DNA of 64,000 nucleotides from Paragordius varius (lineage: Eukaryota > Nematomorpha): the NCBI GenBank assembly GCA_964247055.1, contig OZ176058.1, positions 2,976,001 to 3,040,000 on the forward strand, read 5' to 3'. A program made the position numbers and the translations under genes. The notes under the pieces are model-generated. The model had not been told where the DNA came from and ran no database searches. It was given only the letters and a program-made list of their open reading frames with translations. Below, piece after piece: positions 11,988 to 22,511 of the stretch (positions within the stretch are counted from its first letter, which is position 1; the number at the start of each line of letters is the position of its first letter).

Positions 11988-12616
11988 AATTATATAAATA
12001 TTTTTCGGTATTTTATTTTGATAAACGTTTTGTTTTTTTAAATTTCGTAACTATTAATAATTAACTAATAAATATTAGATGATTTCAGAACGAGCTTTTT
12101 AGAAATATATACACTTTCGATTTGTATTGCTAAATAATTATTTGAGTTTATAATTCAAAACAAATATTTATAATAATATAATGTCTCAGAACAATGGACA
12201 AATTGGGATTCTACCGTACTAAGCCGCTGGTACTTCACCTAAAATAAATTGTTTACGCATAAATCGTTGAAGCAAATTCAAAAAAAATTTAGGAGCCCGT
12301 AAAATAAAAATGATTATAGCTTGGTGCCATACACAGGTCAAGAGGGTAATTATGCTTCATGGTCTTTGGATTGATATGTGATTAAAATGCCAACGTAGAA
12401 ATCGTATATAATCATTTATAGGACCATCCAATATTTAAAATTTTTTTACTTTTTGATGGAGCCGATTACCCAGCCATTTTCATCCTTTTAATCTTTTATT
12501 TAAAAATTAAATCACCCATTGTCCTCCAAATGCTTATATTTTTGATTTACTTGAACAAAATGGCCTCAGAAACACATAGCTCACAGCAACTTAAATACAA
12601 ATATTGGTGAATAGAA
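11988..12616. other. intergenic sequence, nothing recognised
   Basis: No gene or element is seen. A mid-GC patch at about 12220-12480 differs in composition from its surroundings and could be an unrecognised repeat. Confidence 0.4.
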
Positions 12617-13172
12617 TTAACACTTCGATTCAAATTGGGGTATTTAAATACCCCAAACTATTGAACTAGGAATTTTAGAAAACTACTGAAGGAAACGGTC
12701 ACAATTTAAATTTATGCTTCTATCCTAATAAAAATTATATAAATATGCCAAAATATCTAAAAATTTTGTTTTTAAAAAAAAGTTCCATGTCAAACTACTT
12801 CGACGCTATTTTAATTTTACAAAATTTTTGCAAAAATCGTCTTCATTTAATTTTAAGGGTAAAATTAAAGCTATTACATCTAACATTGATAGAAATAGAA
12901 AAAGCGGTTTATTTTGTACACTTTTCAATTTTATCATTGCACACATGTCACCTTTAATTTTTACGTTTCGGTTTTAGCTTAAAATAAGTAATATCAAGTA
13001 TTTTTGAATAAATTTTTTTATATATTTCGGTTTATTAATGTTAGATCAAAATTTTGTCATGGTTTCGATTCTCCATATTTTTTAAAGAATTTAATTTAAA
13101 CAGGCCTGGGGTATTTAAGTACCCCAATTTGAATCGAAGGACTAAAATATATATGTTGTATCCAAGTGTTAA
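12617..13172 (+). mobile_element. TTAA MITE, family B
   Basis: The copy is about 550 bp and is bounded by TTAA on both sides. The left end is CACTTCGATTCAAATTGGGG, followed by a small palindrome (GGGGTATTTAAATACCCC). The right end has the complementary GGGGTATTTAAGTACCCC, then CAATTTGAATCGAAGGACT and a terminal TCCAAGTG. The TTAA duplication points to the piggyBac superfamily. No transposase is present. Confidence 0.8.
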
Positions 13173-13259
13173 TTAAATCCCTCTTAGCTTGAAAACAGAA
13201 CATTTAAAATAATTTTGGCGTTGCAGCAAATTTTTGGAAAGCGTGTAGTCCATGTATAT

Positions 13260-13846
13260 TTAACACTTCGATTCAAATTGGGGTATCTAAATACCCCAGA
13301 CTAAGTTTAAATTTAATTTTTAAGGAACTATAGAAGAAAACGGTCCCAATTTAAATTTATGCTTCTATCCTGATAAATATTATATAAAAATGCCAAAATA
13401 TCTTGATAAAATTTTGTTTTGAAAAAAAATTTCCAACTCAAACTACTTCGACGCCATTTTTATTTTACAAAAATTTTGCAAAATATCGTCTTCATTTAAT
13501 TTTAAGGGTAAAACTAAAGCTTATTTTTTCTATATATTACATCTAACATTGATAAAAATAGAAAAAGCGGTTTATTTTGTATTATTTTTTTATTTTACAA
13601 TTTGACACATGTCACGTTGACTAAATTTTTACCTTTCAGTTTTAGCTCAAAATAAGTAATATCAAGTTTTTTTAAATAAATTTTTTTATATTTCGGTTTA
13701 TTAATGTTATATAAGTGCAAAATTTTGCCATGGTTTTAATTGCTTCCATACCTTTTAAGGTAATTGATTTTAAACAGGCCTGGGGTATCCAACTACCCCA
13801 ATTTGAATCGAAGGACTAAAATGAGTGTGTTGTATCCAAGTGTTAA
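13260..13846 (+). mobile_element. TTAA MITE, family B, full-length copy
   Basis: TTAA lies at both ends (13260-13263 and 13843-13846). The copy has the same order of parts as the one at 12617-13172 and similar length. Internal landmarks shared by the family include AACGGTCCCAATTTAAATTT, CTACTTCGACGCCATTTTT and ACACATGTCACGTTGACTAA. Confidence 0.85.
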
Positions 13847-13849
13847 AAG

Positions 13850-14118
13850 TGGTATTTTTTTATGAGCAAAAAGGGTGACTGACCCATTTTTTAGAATTTG
13901 CCGCTCAGTCCAGCCCCATCCGTGTAAAAATGGGTTTTTTTCAAACATGTTTGGAAGCACGTTCCCGAAAACCGGCGCAGTCAGTTTCAACAATAATTTT
14001 ATATATTGTTTAGCAAATGCGCCAAAGTAGACTAAGCCTTTTTTTTAAATAGCCCCTCAGTTTCGCCCCGCCCATTAAAAATGGTTTATTTGAACAATTT
14101 ATGGCCTAAGATCAAGAT
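13850..14118. other. GC-richer spacer between MITE copies
   Basis: The stretch has several G/C-rich words (GGGCGGGGC-type on the minus strand, and CCAGCCCCATCCGTGT). These faintly resemble the Helitron interior seen at 52.7 and 61.9 kb. I cannot define ends, and no gene is seen. Confidence 0.35.
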
Positions 14119-14213
14119 TTAACACTTAGATTCAAATTGGGTCTCTAAATACCCCAGACTAAATTTAAATTAGAATTTTAAAAAACTACTGAAAGGAACG
14201 GTCCCAATTCCAA
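14119..14213 (+). mobile_element. left end of a TTAA MITE (family B), interrupted
   Basis: The first 95 bp match the family B left end, with TTAA at 14119-14122, and stop at the point where another copy begins. The family continuation (ATGCCAAAATATCTAAATAA) is found only at about 18706, after the LINE. The intervening 4.5 kb may therefore have accumulated inside this one copy. Confidence 0.6.
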
Positions 14214-15369
14214 TTAACACTTGGATGCAACAACTTATTTTAGTCCTTCGATTCAAATTGGGGTAGTTGGATACCCCAGGCCTGTTTAAAATAAAATACT
14301 TTAAAAAATATGGAAGGAATCAAAACCATCCCAAAATTTTGCACTTATATAACATTAAGAAACCGAAATATATAAAAAGTTTTCAAAAAACTTGATATTA
14401 CCTTTTTTAAGCTAAAACCGAAAGGTATAAATTTAGTCGACGTAACATCTGTTTAATGGCAAAATTGAAGAATAATACAAAATAAATCGCTTTTTCTATT
14501 TCTATCAATGTTAAATGTGATTTAAATAAAAATTAGCTTTAATTTTACCCTTAACACTTGGATACAACACATTCATTTTAGTCCTTCGATTCAAATTGGG
14601 GTAGTTGGATACCCCAGGCCTGTTTAAAATTAAATTCTTCAAAAAATATAGAAGGAATCGAAACCATGGCAAAATTTTGCACTTATCTAACATTAATAAA
14701 CCGAAATATATAAAAAATTTTATTCAAAAATACTTGATATTACTTATTTTAAGCTAAAACCGAAAGCTAAAAATTTCGTCAACGTGACATATGTCAAATT
14801 GTAAAATTCAAAAATTATACAAACTAAACCGCTTTTTCTATTTCTTTCAATGTTAGATGTAATTTATATAAAAAATAGCTTTAGTTTTACCCTTAAAATT
14901 AAAAAAAGACGCTATTTTGCAAAAATTTTGTAAAATAAAAATGGCGTCGAAGTAGTTTGAGATGGGGCTTTTTTTTCAAAACAAAATTTTATTAAGATAT
15001 TTTGGCATATTTATATAATATTTATCAGGATAGAAGCATAAATTTAAATTGGGACCGTTTCCTTCAGTAGTTTTTGAAAAATATTAATTTTAATTTAGTC
15101 TGGGGTATTTAGATACCCCAATTTGAATCGAAGTGTTAAAACTAAAAAAAGACGACATTTTTCATATATTTTGTAAAAAAAAATGGCGTCGAAGTAGTTT
15201 GACATGGAACTTTTTTTTCAAAACAAAATTATTTTTAGATATTTTGGCATATTTATATAATTTTTATTAGGATAGAAGCATAAATTTAAACTTCAATAGT
15301 TTTTTTAAAAAGATTAATTTAAATTTAGTCTGGGGTATTTAGATACCCCAATTTGAATCGAAGTGTTTT
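14214..15369 (-). mobile_element. TTAA MITE (family B) carrying a nested copy of itself
   Basis: This reverse-oriented copy begins with TTAA at 14214 and ends near 15369 with the usual AATTTGAATCGAAGTG motif. At 14551 a second copy enters in the middle. The outer sequence resumes at 15140 exactly where it left off (TTTTACCC before, AAAAAGACGA after). Confidence 0.8.
14551..15139 (-). mobile_element. TTAA MITE (family B), nested insertion
   Basis: TTAA at 14551-14554 and again at 15136-15139 flank a full copy. Other family members have a single TTAA at this site in the outer copy, so the duplication can be read directly. This is the best evidence in the window for the family's target site. 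Confidence 0.88.
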
Positions 15370-15765
15370 CTTATCTATTTATCTTCAAAGTTTATTCTAT
15401 CTTTTATCACTTATCCTATACTTTAAATTTTGTTATAACATACCTATTCCCATTTTTTTTTTGGACGTAGGACTTACCGTTGGCCTTTTCCTATAATTTG
15501 CCTATTAATATTCTCTTAAATATATAGATCGTATTCTTGGATAAGTATTGTAGCACTATTTATTTTTATTTTTTACTATGACACATAAAATAACCCTTGA
15601 TTTATATTGTTTTATACATAATTTTTGCTTTAATTTTTTTTTTATTGCGAAATATAATTTCCGTTTATACCTATAGCCTAGGTTTTTTTTAACATCTATC
15701 AATTTGTCATAATTAGTTCGACACTTCAATTTTATTATTTTATTTTGTTTGTTTAAAGCTGTCAA

Positions 15766-16683
15766 ATGAATATTGATGTGTATAGTAATAACCGGTCAGG
15801 CCTGGCCAGCCGCGGTTTTGGTGTTGTGGCCAATAACACAAAGAGAATGAAAAGGAATACGAGATGCCTGTATTTTGCTAGTTTAAATGTTGGTTCATTG
15901 AAAAGTAAGTTAAATGATATTGTGAGAATAATGAAAGTTAAACATATTGATATTTTGGCATTACAAGAGACTCGTTACCGCGGAAACGGAGCAAGGACTT
16001 TGGAAGAGAATTATCGACTATATTACTCAGGTGAAAGTGGCGGACGAAATGGAGTGGCAATTATCATTAATCCCAAATTGTCCAATCAGGTTAAAGAGGT
16101 TAGAGGCTATAACAGCCGAATCATGAATTTAGATATTTTGGTAGGTAACGAGGTCATAACGGTATTTAGTATATATGCCCCGCAAATAGGTTTACCCAAA
16201 CAAGAAAAGGAGCAATTTTACGAGACTTTAGATGAAAAAATAGTCGCTCTCCCTCAGCTCAGAGTCAAGTTTTTATGTGGGGATTTTAATGGTCATCTTG
16301 GTTCAAAAAGGGAATCTTTTGAAATATGGCACGGGGGACATTCTTATGGAGAAAGAAACGAGGAAGGAATTAATTTGCTCAGATTTGCACAATCTCACAA
16401 TTTGGCGATAGCGAACACGTTTTTCGAAAAAAGAGAGAGTCATCTAGTAACTTTTAAGAGCGGCATAAACAAATCTCAAATAGATTTTATACTTGTTCCA
16501 AGAGATTTATTGAAGCTTGTGATAGATTGTAAGGTCGTGCCAAACTTAGAGGTTAGTTCGCAACATAATTTACTTATTTGTAAATTTTTCGTGAAAGAAA
16601 AGTCTAAACAAAGTGGTTCTTATTCAAAGAGATTAAAAGTATTAAGTGGGAGAAATTATCCGAAAAAAGGCAGGCTTTTATAA
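15766..16683 (+). CDS. LINE apurinic-type endonuclease region
   Basis: This part encodes an APE-like endonuclease of the kind found in RTE elements and in domesticated craniofacial-development-protein-2 relatives. Visible motifs are SLNVGSLKSK near residue 39, an LALQETR motif carrying the catalytic Glu, IYAPQ, LCGDFNGHLG near residue 170 with the metal-binding Asp and Asn, QIDFIL, and SSQHNLL near the end with the catalytic His. The frame stops at 16681 only because of a frameshift near 16640; the next frame continues the protein with KWEKLSEKRQAF. It nicks target DNA to prime reverse transcription. It is not a host gene. Confidence 0.9.
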   Translation: MNIDVYSNNRSGLASRGFGVVANNTKRMKRNTRCLYFASLNVGSLKSKLNDIVRIMKVKHIDILALQETRYRGNGARTLEENYRLYYSGESGGRNGVAIIINPKLSNQVKEVRGYNSRIMNLDILVGNEVITVFSIYAPQIGLPKQEKEQFYETLDEKIVALPQLRVKFLCGDFNGHLGSKRESFEIWHGGHSYGERNEEGINLLRFAQSHNLAIANTFFEKRESHLVTFKSGINKSQIDFILVPRDLLKLVIDCKVVPNLEVSSQHNLLICKFFVKEKSKQSGSYSKRLKVLSGRNYPKKGRLL

Positions 16684-16835
16684 AAGAAATACGGTTATCC
16701 GAGGATGGAGGGTTAAATGGTGATTGGGATAAAGTAAGTCAGTTAATCAAAAAGGCAGGAACTCTAGTTTGTGGATTAAAAGGCGGAAAATCTCAAGTAT
16801 ACAGAGAGGCTTGGCTTTACGATGAAAGAATAATA

Positions 16836-18431
16836 TTGATGTCACGAGAAAAAGGTAAGGCTTTTGACAAATGGAGACATACAAGGAATGATGATGATAG
16901 AGATAAGTATAAAAGTTTAAATAAGGAATTGAAAAAATTAGTCGGTCAGGTTAAGAAAGAAAAAATGAATTTATTTTATGATGAGTTAAATAGTAAGCAA
17001 GGTTTAAACAAAGTGTATAAAGTTGCGCAGCAAAGGAATAAACGCAGGATGGATTTGCCACGTTATGCGACTGCAATAAAAGGAAAAGATGGAAGCTTGC
17101 TGTGCGAAAATGTAGAAATATTAAAAAGATGGAAAGAGTACTTTGTGAGTTTAGATGAAGGGGTAGGCGAGATATTTTTGCCAAATACAGTTGAAGCAAC
17201 TGATAGACCAATAGAAGCAATTACACAAAAGGAAGTAGAATCTAATTTGTTAGAAATGCCAAACAACAAAGCTGTAGGATCGGACGACATAAATATAAAT
17301 TGTTGGAAAGTGCTTGGAAATTCTGGATTAAATTTTTTGGAGCGTGTATTTAATAAAGTTGTTTCAACGTATGAAATCCCGGTTGAATGGAAGGAAAGTT
17401 TAACTGTGCCTTTATTTAAAGGAAAAGGTGATATAAATGAATGTAGTAACTATAGAGGGATAAAACTTATGTCGCACACTATGAAATTGTTTGAAAAAAT
17501 AATTGAAAAGCGAATCAGGAAAATGATATCTATAGAAGGAAATCAATTTGGTTTCATGCCAGGAAAGTCAACAGTAGATCCTATACATGCGGTTAGGAGG
17601 ATTGAAAAACACATTGAAAAAAAGAAAGAATTACACGGGGTTTTGATTGATATAGAGAAGGCGTTTGACAGGATTCCTAGAGAAACTATTTGGTGGAGTC
17701 TCCGTCGTAAAAAGGTGCCAGAAAGTTATATTAAGTTGTTACAAATAATGTACGAATCACACACCTCCAGGATTAAAACTCCACAAGGTTTATCAGAGCC
17801 CTTTTCAATAAAGCATGGAGTCTACCAAGGCTCATCACTCAGCCCCTTATTGTTTATAATTTGTATGGACGAGGTAGCCAAGGTTGTTAATGTGAGTTCA
17901 GGATGGTACTTAATGTATGCAGATGACATAATCATCTTGTCTGATTCATTAATTGAGTTAAAGCGAACGGTAAACAGATGGGTTGTTATGCTGGATCAAT
18001 ATGGTCTGAAAGTAAACAAAGCAAAAACCGAATTTATTACTTTTGGGGGTCCACAACATGAAATGGTAGTTGATGATAGTTGGGTTCTGAAGGGTAAAGA
18101 AAGTTGCAAATATCTGGGAGCTATGTTAAGTGCAGATGGTTCGTTAACTGACGATATTAATTTAAGAATAAAGAGCAGCTGGGTAAATTGGAAGAAAATT
18201 TCGAGCGTATTATGCGATCGAAATATTGATGTTAGAGTGAAAGGTAAGATTTACAGTTCAGTTGTCCAGCCCTCAATGATGTATAATTCACAGACATGGG
18301 GTGTCAAAACATCCGAAGAAAGACAATTTAACGTGACTGAAATGAAAATGCTCAGAATGATGTGTGGGGTAACTAGAAAGGACAGAATCGAGATAGATTT
18401 ATTCGTGGGAGCACAGATATTAAACCAATAG
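16836..18431 (+). CDS. LINE reverse transcriptase region
   Basis: This is the reverse transcriptase of the RTE-type LINE, in the second of three frames; the in-frame coding sequence begins at about 16641. Motifs in order are YRGIKLMSHTMKLFEKIIEK, QFGFMPGKST, GVLIDIEKAFDRIPRE (first catalytic Asp), HGVYQGSSLSPLLFI, the YADDIIIL active site, and CKYLGAMLSADGS. A frameshift near 18388 makes the last 15 residues spurious. Codon use resembles that of the LINE's other parts and is less A/T-biased than the host exons. Confidence 0.9.
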   Translation: MMSREKGKAFDKWRHTRNDDDRDKYKSLNKELKKLVGQVKKEKMNLFYDELNSKQGLNKVYKVAQQRNKRRMDLPRYATAIKGKDGSLLCENVEILKRWKEYFVSLDEGVGEIFLPNTVEATDRPIEAITQKEVESNLLEMPNNKAVGSDDININCWKVLGNSGLNFLERVFNKVVSTYEIPVEWKESLTVPLFKGKGDINECSNYRGIKLMSHTMKLFEKIIEKRIRKMISIEGNQFGFMPGKSTVDPIHAVRRIEKHIEKKKELHGVLIDIEKAFDRIPRETIWWSLRRKKVPESYIKLLQIMYESHTSRIKTPQGLSEPFSIKHGVYQGSSLSPLLFIICMDEVAKVVNVSSGWYLMYADDIIILSDSLIELKRTVNRWVVMLDQYGLKVNKAKTEFITFGGPQHEMVVDDSWVLKGKESCKYLGAMLSADGSLTDDINLRIKSSWVNWKKISSVLCDRNIDVRVKGKIYSSVVQPSMMYNSQTWGVKTSEERQFNVTEMKMLRMMCGVTRKDRIEIDLFVGAQILNQ

Positions 18432-18685
18432 TGGAAAGAATGTCAAAAAATAGGCTACGTTGGTTCGGGCACATTGAAAGGAGAGATTCTAATTATATTG
18501 CAAAAATAATAGATGGTTATATAGTTGAGGGAAAACGAGGACGTGGGCGGCCTAAAACAAAATGGATAGATACAGTAAAAAGAGAGCTAGCAGAATACGA
18601 GCTTAATGCAGAGGACGCCATAGATAGAGTTTTATGGCGAGACAGGTTGTATAACATGACCGCTCTCACGAGTGAAAACATGTAA
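18431..18685 (+). CDS. C-terminal end of the LINE protein
   Basis: This is the third frame of the LINE protein, entered after the frameshift near 18388. It shows the conserved RLRWFGHIERRD motif, a GKRGRGRPKTKW motif and a C-terminal RVLWRDRLYN. It ends 20 bp before the TAA-rich tail. Confidence 0.85.
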   Translation: MERMSKNRLRWFGHIERRDSNYIAKIIDGYIVEGKRGRGRPKTKWIDTVKRELAEYELNAEDAIDRVLWRDRLYNMTALTSENM

Positions 18686-18705
18686 TGTAATAATAATAAT
18701 AATAA

Positions 18706-18803
18706 TGCCAAAATATCTAAATAAAACTTTGATTTGAAAAAAGTCAAGCTACTTCGACGCCATTTTTTTACAAAATTTTTGCCAAATATGGTCTTCATTT
18801 AGT
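18706..18803 (+). mobile_element. internal fragment of a TTAA MITE (family B)
   Basis: Family B internal sequence starts abruptly next to the LINE tail (ATGCCAAAATATCTAAATAA, then CTACTTCGACGCCATTTTTT). It is cut at a TTAA by the next full copy. It may be the continuation of the fragment at 14119-14213. Confidence 0.65.
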
Positions 18804-19380
18804 TTAACACTTCGATTCAAATTGGGGTATCTAAATACCCCAGATTAAATCTAAACTAAAATTTTTAAAAAACTACTGCAGAAAACGGTCTCAATTTATT
18901 ATGCTTCTATCCTGATAAATATTATATAAATAAGCCAAAATATCTTGATAAAATTTTGTTTTGAAGTTCCACCTCAAACTACTTCGACGCCATTTTTATT
19001 ATACAAAAACTTTGAAAAATATCGTTTTCATTTAATTTTAAGGGTAAAACTAAAGCTTCTTTTTTATATAAATTACATCTAACATTGATAGAAATAGAAA
19101 AGCGGTTTATTTTGTATTATTTTTTAATTTTACAATTTAACACATGTCACGTTGACTAAATTTTTTCCTTTCGGTTTCGGCACAAAATAATTAACCTCAG
19201 CTATTATTGAATAAATATTTTTATATATTTCGGTTTATGGATGTTATATAAGTGCAAAATTTTGCCATTTTCGATTCCTTCCATATTTTTAAAAGAATTT
19301 TATTTTAAAAGACCTGAAGTATTCAACTACCCCAATTCGAATTGAAGAACTAAAATGAATGTGTTGTATCCAAGTGTTAA
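18804..19380 (+). mobile_element. TTAA MITE, family B, full-length copy
   Basis: TTAA lies at both ends (18804-18807 and 19377-19380). The copy has the usual left palindrome and right palindrome, the latter diverged. It is inserted into another family B fragment on its left side. Confidence 0.82.
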
Positions 19381-22300
19381 AAAAGCAACTGGGTGCTGTG
19401 AATTTAAATAATTAAATTTTTTTAATTTTTAAAGAATGGCGCCCTTAATTCCGCCTGTTTTTACACTAATTTTCCCGTAAAAATACACTACATATTTTAC
19501 AATTGAAAATATTTTTTTTATTTAAATGCGTCCTAACTGAACCACAAATTTTCCTATAATTTAACCTCCAATTAAAAAGTAGAAATAAAAATAGCAATAA
19601 TTAAGCCTTTTCCCAAAAAAAAAATCAGACTATATTAACCAGACAATAATATAAATAAAAAAATAATAAGTTTTATTTGGAAAATTAGTTGTTAATTTAT
19701 AGCATCACCCTCAACCTACTATATAAAAAAAGCGTGTATAGCGTTTTTAAACACAGACCAATATGAATTCAATTATTAACCGCCAAAAATTATAACAGAG
19801 CGCAATTTTTATAGTGTTCTTGGGTTGACCCCTATGTGCATTTGCGAAATTCTAACTCTAATAAATATGTTTTTCCCACTGTAATTTGATTTATAATAAC
19901 TTCTTTAGAAAATGCCAAAAATATGAAAGGGCGGTAAAAGACGTCTTTTGTGAACAGTGGCAAAGCGGGTCTGCTATACACCGTTTTCTTGATACACCCG
20001 AATGATCATTGAATTAATAAATAAGGAGATAAAATAGACTATTTATGGGTTAACATGGGCTATTTCTGCCACCGATGGAAATAATCTCAAGTAAATTTAT
20101 TTATTTATTCTTTATAAATAAGTTTCCACATGTACATGGTGAAATCTAAAGAGCCTCCTTAACCGATAGACTTTAACGGTAACTCAGAGATTTATTCCAA
20201 AAAGTTGAATGCTCCACAGCTGTATAGGGAAACGGTACCTATGCCACGTTTCAATGAAAACTCTTTTGTTTTTTTTAAATTTATTTTATCATTATCTTAA
20301 ATATATATTAAATACTTTAAATGGTTGCTATTTTAATAGTGTATGGGAAAATAAAGGAAAAAAAATTCAACATTTTGTTGTTATACACTACTGTGTTGCA
20401 AAGTGGCCTACTCTAGTGTAAAATCAGAAACCATTAAAATGCAATTTGTAATATTTAATCATATTTTTGAAATAGATATTTATTGTCTGCAATAAAGTTA
20501 TTGTTTTTTCCTTAACGTTCCATGTATTTAAAACTAATATCACTTTGCAAATAGATAAATAACAAACCTTTTCTCCTTATGCGATCAAACAAATCGAACT
20601 ATCCTCCATAAAGCGCAGTTATGCCTGGTATTCATTCCTTTTTATCTAATAACACTAATTATAGGTACAAAAAAATATATTTGTAAAAAATTTGAAACAA
20701 AATAGTAGCCTATATGGCTTACTGTACTCTGGTAATTGGTTTACCGATTATGGTGAACCCATGTTATTGTCATTATCCACTAAATGTACCTATAAATAAA
20801 AACAAGCATTAAAACATTTAATGATTAACAAACCCTAACCCTTATCCATAACTTTTCAAAAATTAAAAGCGAAGAGTTTATCTACCACCATACCATCATA
20901 GAATATTGGAAAATGGTAATACTACCGCCATAGACCAATATATCAATAGTTTTTTCTGTAGAAAGAATTAAGCTAAGCGTATAGCAAAAAAGTACATAAG
21001 AGTATTTAAAATTGATCCAGTATAAATATTTTATAGAAATTTTACCATATAATAAATAGTTTACCGGATTGTTTGAACACATGTTAATATTGGCTCAATT
21101 AATGTAGTTAAAATGAATTATTGAGTTTGTGTTATACATTATCTATTTTTTCGAAATTTACTTTCATTGTTAGATATTAAGCCTGATGTACATTCCTGAA
21201 CATTTTTTGATGAGCGATAAAATTACTTCCTATGAGGACATCGATTGGAGCTGAAATAATTACAAATAATGGTTTTACCTTTAGGGTTTAAGGCCACTAT
21301 AAAACTGGCTCTTTACTAACAAAAGGGGGTCATCACAGATTTTTACAAATATATTTGTTGGTGATGATACCGTTGAACTTCTATTGCAACAAATTTACCG
21401 CTTTTAAGCTGTTTATTTTATTGCAGATGTAGAGCCTAATTCATCCACACATTTATCTAAAACCCCAATTCTCTGCCATCTGATACGCACAATATTGTTT
21501 TTCATCCTAAAAATGCCTTACAGGGAACACGAGCGAAGATTTACTCTAATATTAAACATTTGGTAAGATCGGAAATCGTTTTATTATCTGTATCAAACTA
21601 TAATGATATTCGTATTCTAGCAAAGAATTTATTGTATTCAAGGCATTTTTTGTAAGTACAAAACTGTCAACGACAGGGACGGGTGAACCCCGGCAAGCGG
21701 GTGGACAATTTAAAGGGCCCACAAAATCAAAAATGGCAAATTGACAAAATTACATCTAGAGCTGATATTGATTGAGAATGATAAAGGCATTATTTAATTT
21801 GCATTTGAATACATTCTTCTTGGTACATCCGCTATATCAAATTAGTCCGGTAATTATCTGCAAAATCACGTTTTTTGCAACATATCGTCTAAAAATAAAG
21901 GTTTTTTTAGTACAAAAAAACATAATACCGATCTTATTACTAGGGTGAAGATTATTGCCGAGCGCTTTTGTAAATACGCCTAAAGATAATGTAAAAACAT
22001 TATTTGTATCGTCATATTTTTATACTTTTTTTTATAAATGGGATAAACTTTATTAAGAGACAGTTTTGATTTGGCCAATAGGGTTTTATGGATACAATAT
22101 TTAAGCTTATACATTATTGCAAAAAATTTTCAAGAATAATTATCGATGAGAGTAAAGTTTTTATTTTATAGAAGAGAATGTTTGATAATGATTTAACTAT
22201 AATAAATTTTCGAACAGGCATATTTATTCACAAGATTTAGCCATGGGATATAAAATTATACCCATGTGTCATCGCGGTCAAAAAAGTAGGGCCACAAAAT

Positions 22301-22511
22301 GTTAATTTAGCCTATATTAAACTAAAAAATAATAAAACACATAACTTAAAAAGCTACCCCGGAAATTTAAGAGTCAAAAATATTTTTAGTGCGATTGATA
22401 CATTATAATTACTAAATGTTACCTGTAACTTTTATGTGTTTAGCACATGTGGGTTTTTGTTTCACCTGAAGTGGTTGTAAATATTTAAATTATATCTTTT
22501 TCTTCCATTCA
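19381..22511. other. intergenic region upstream of the PTPN3/4 homologue
   Basis: There is no open frame with recognisable similarity, and no element with clear ends. Several moderately GC patches (about 19960, 20130-20240, 21240-21330, 21660-21740) suggest old, unidentified repeats. The promoter of the downstream gene must lie in or near the last part, but I see no distinctive motif. Confidence 0.5.

Larger units (their letters stand above)
15370..18705 (+). mobile_element. RTE-type LINE, nearly complete
   Basis: This is a non-LTR retrotransposon of about 3.3 kb. It has a presumed 5' leader of about 400 bp, one long protein region with endonuclease and reverse transcriptase (15766-18685), and a 3' tail of (TAA/AAT)n at about 18684-18704, typical of RTE elements. 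Two frameshifts break the reading frame, one near 16640 and one near 18388. With only two lesions it is among the youngest insertions here. It lies between fragments of TTAA MITEs. Confidence 0.88.

Noticed and set aside
11804-11989. Open frame of 61 codons with a repeated IDWENV peptide on the plus strand
   Set aside because: It is simply the 21-bp minisatellite of the foldback arm read in frame; the mirror arm shows it is non-coding repeat.
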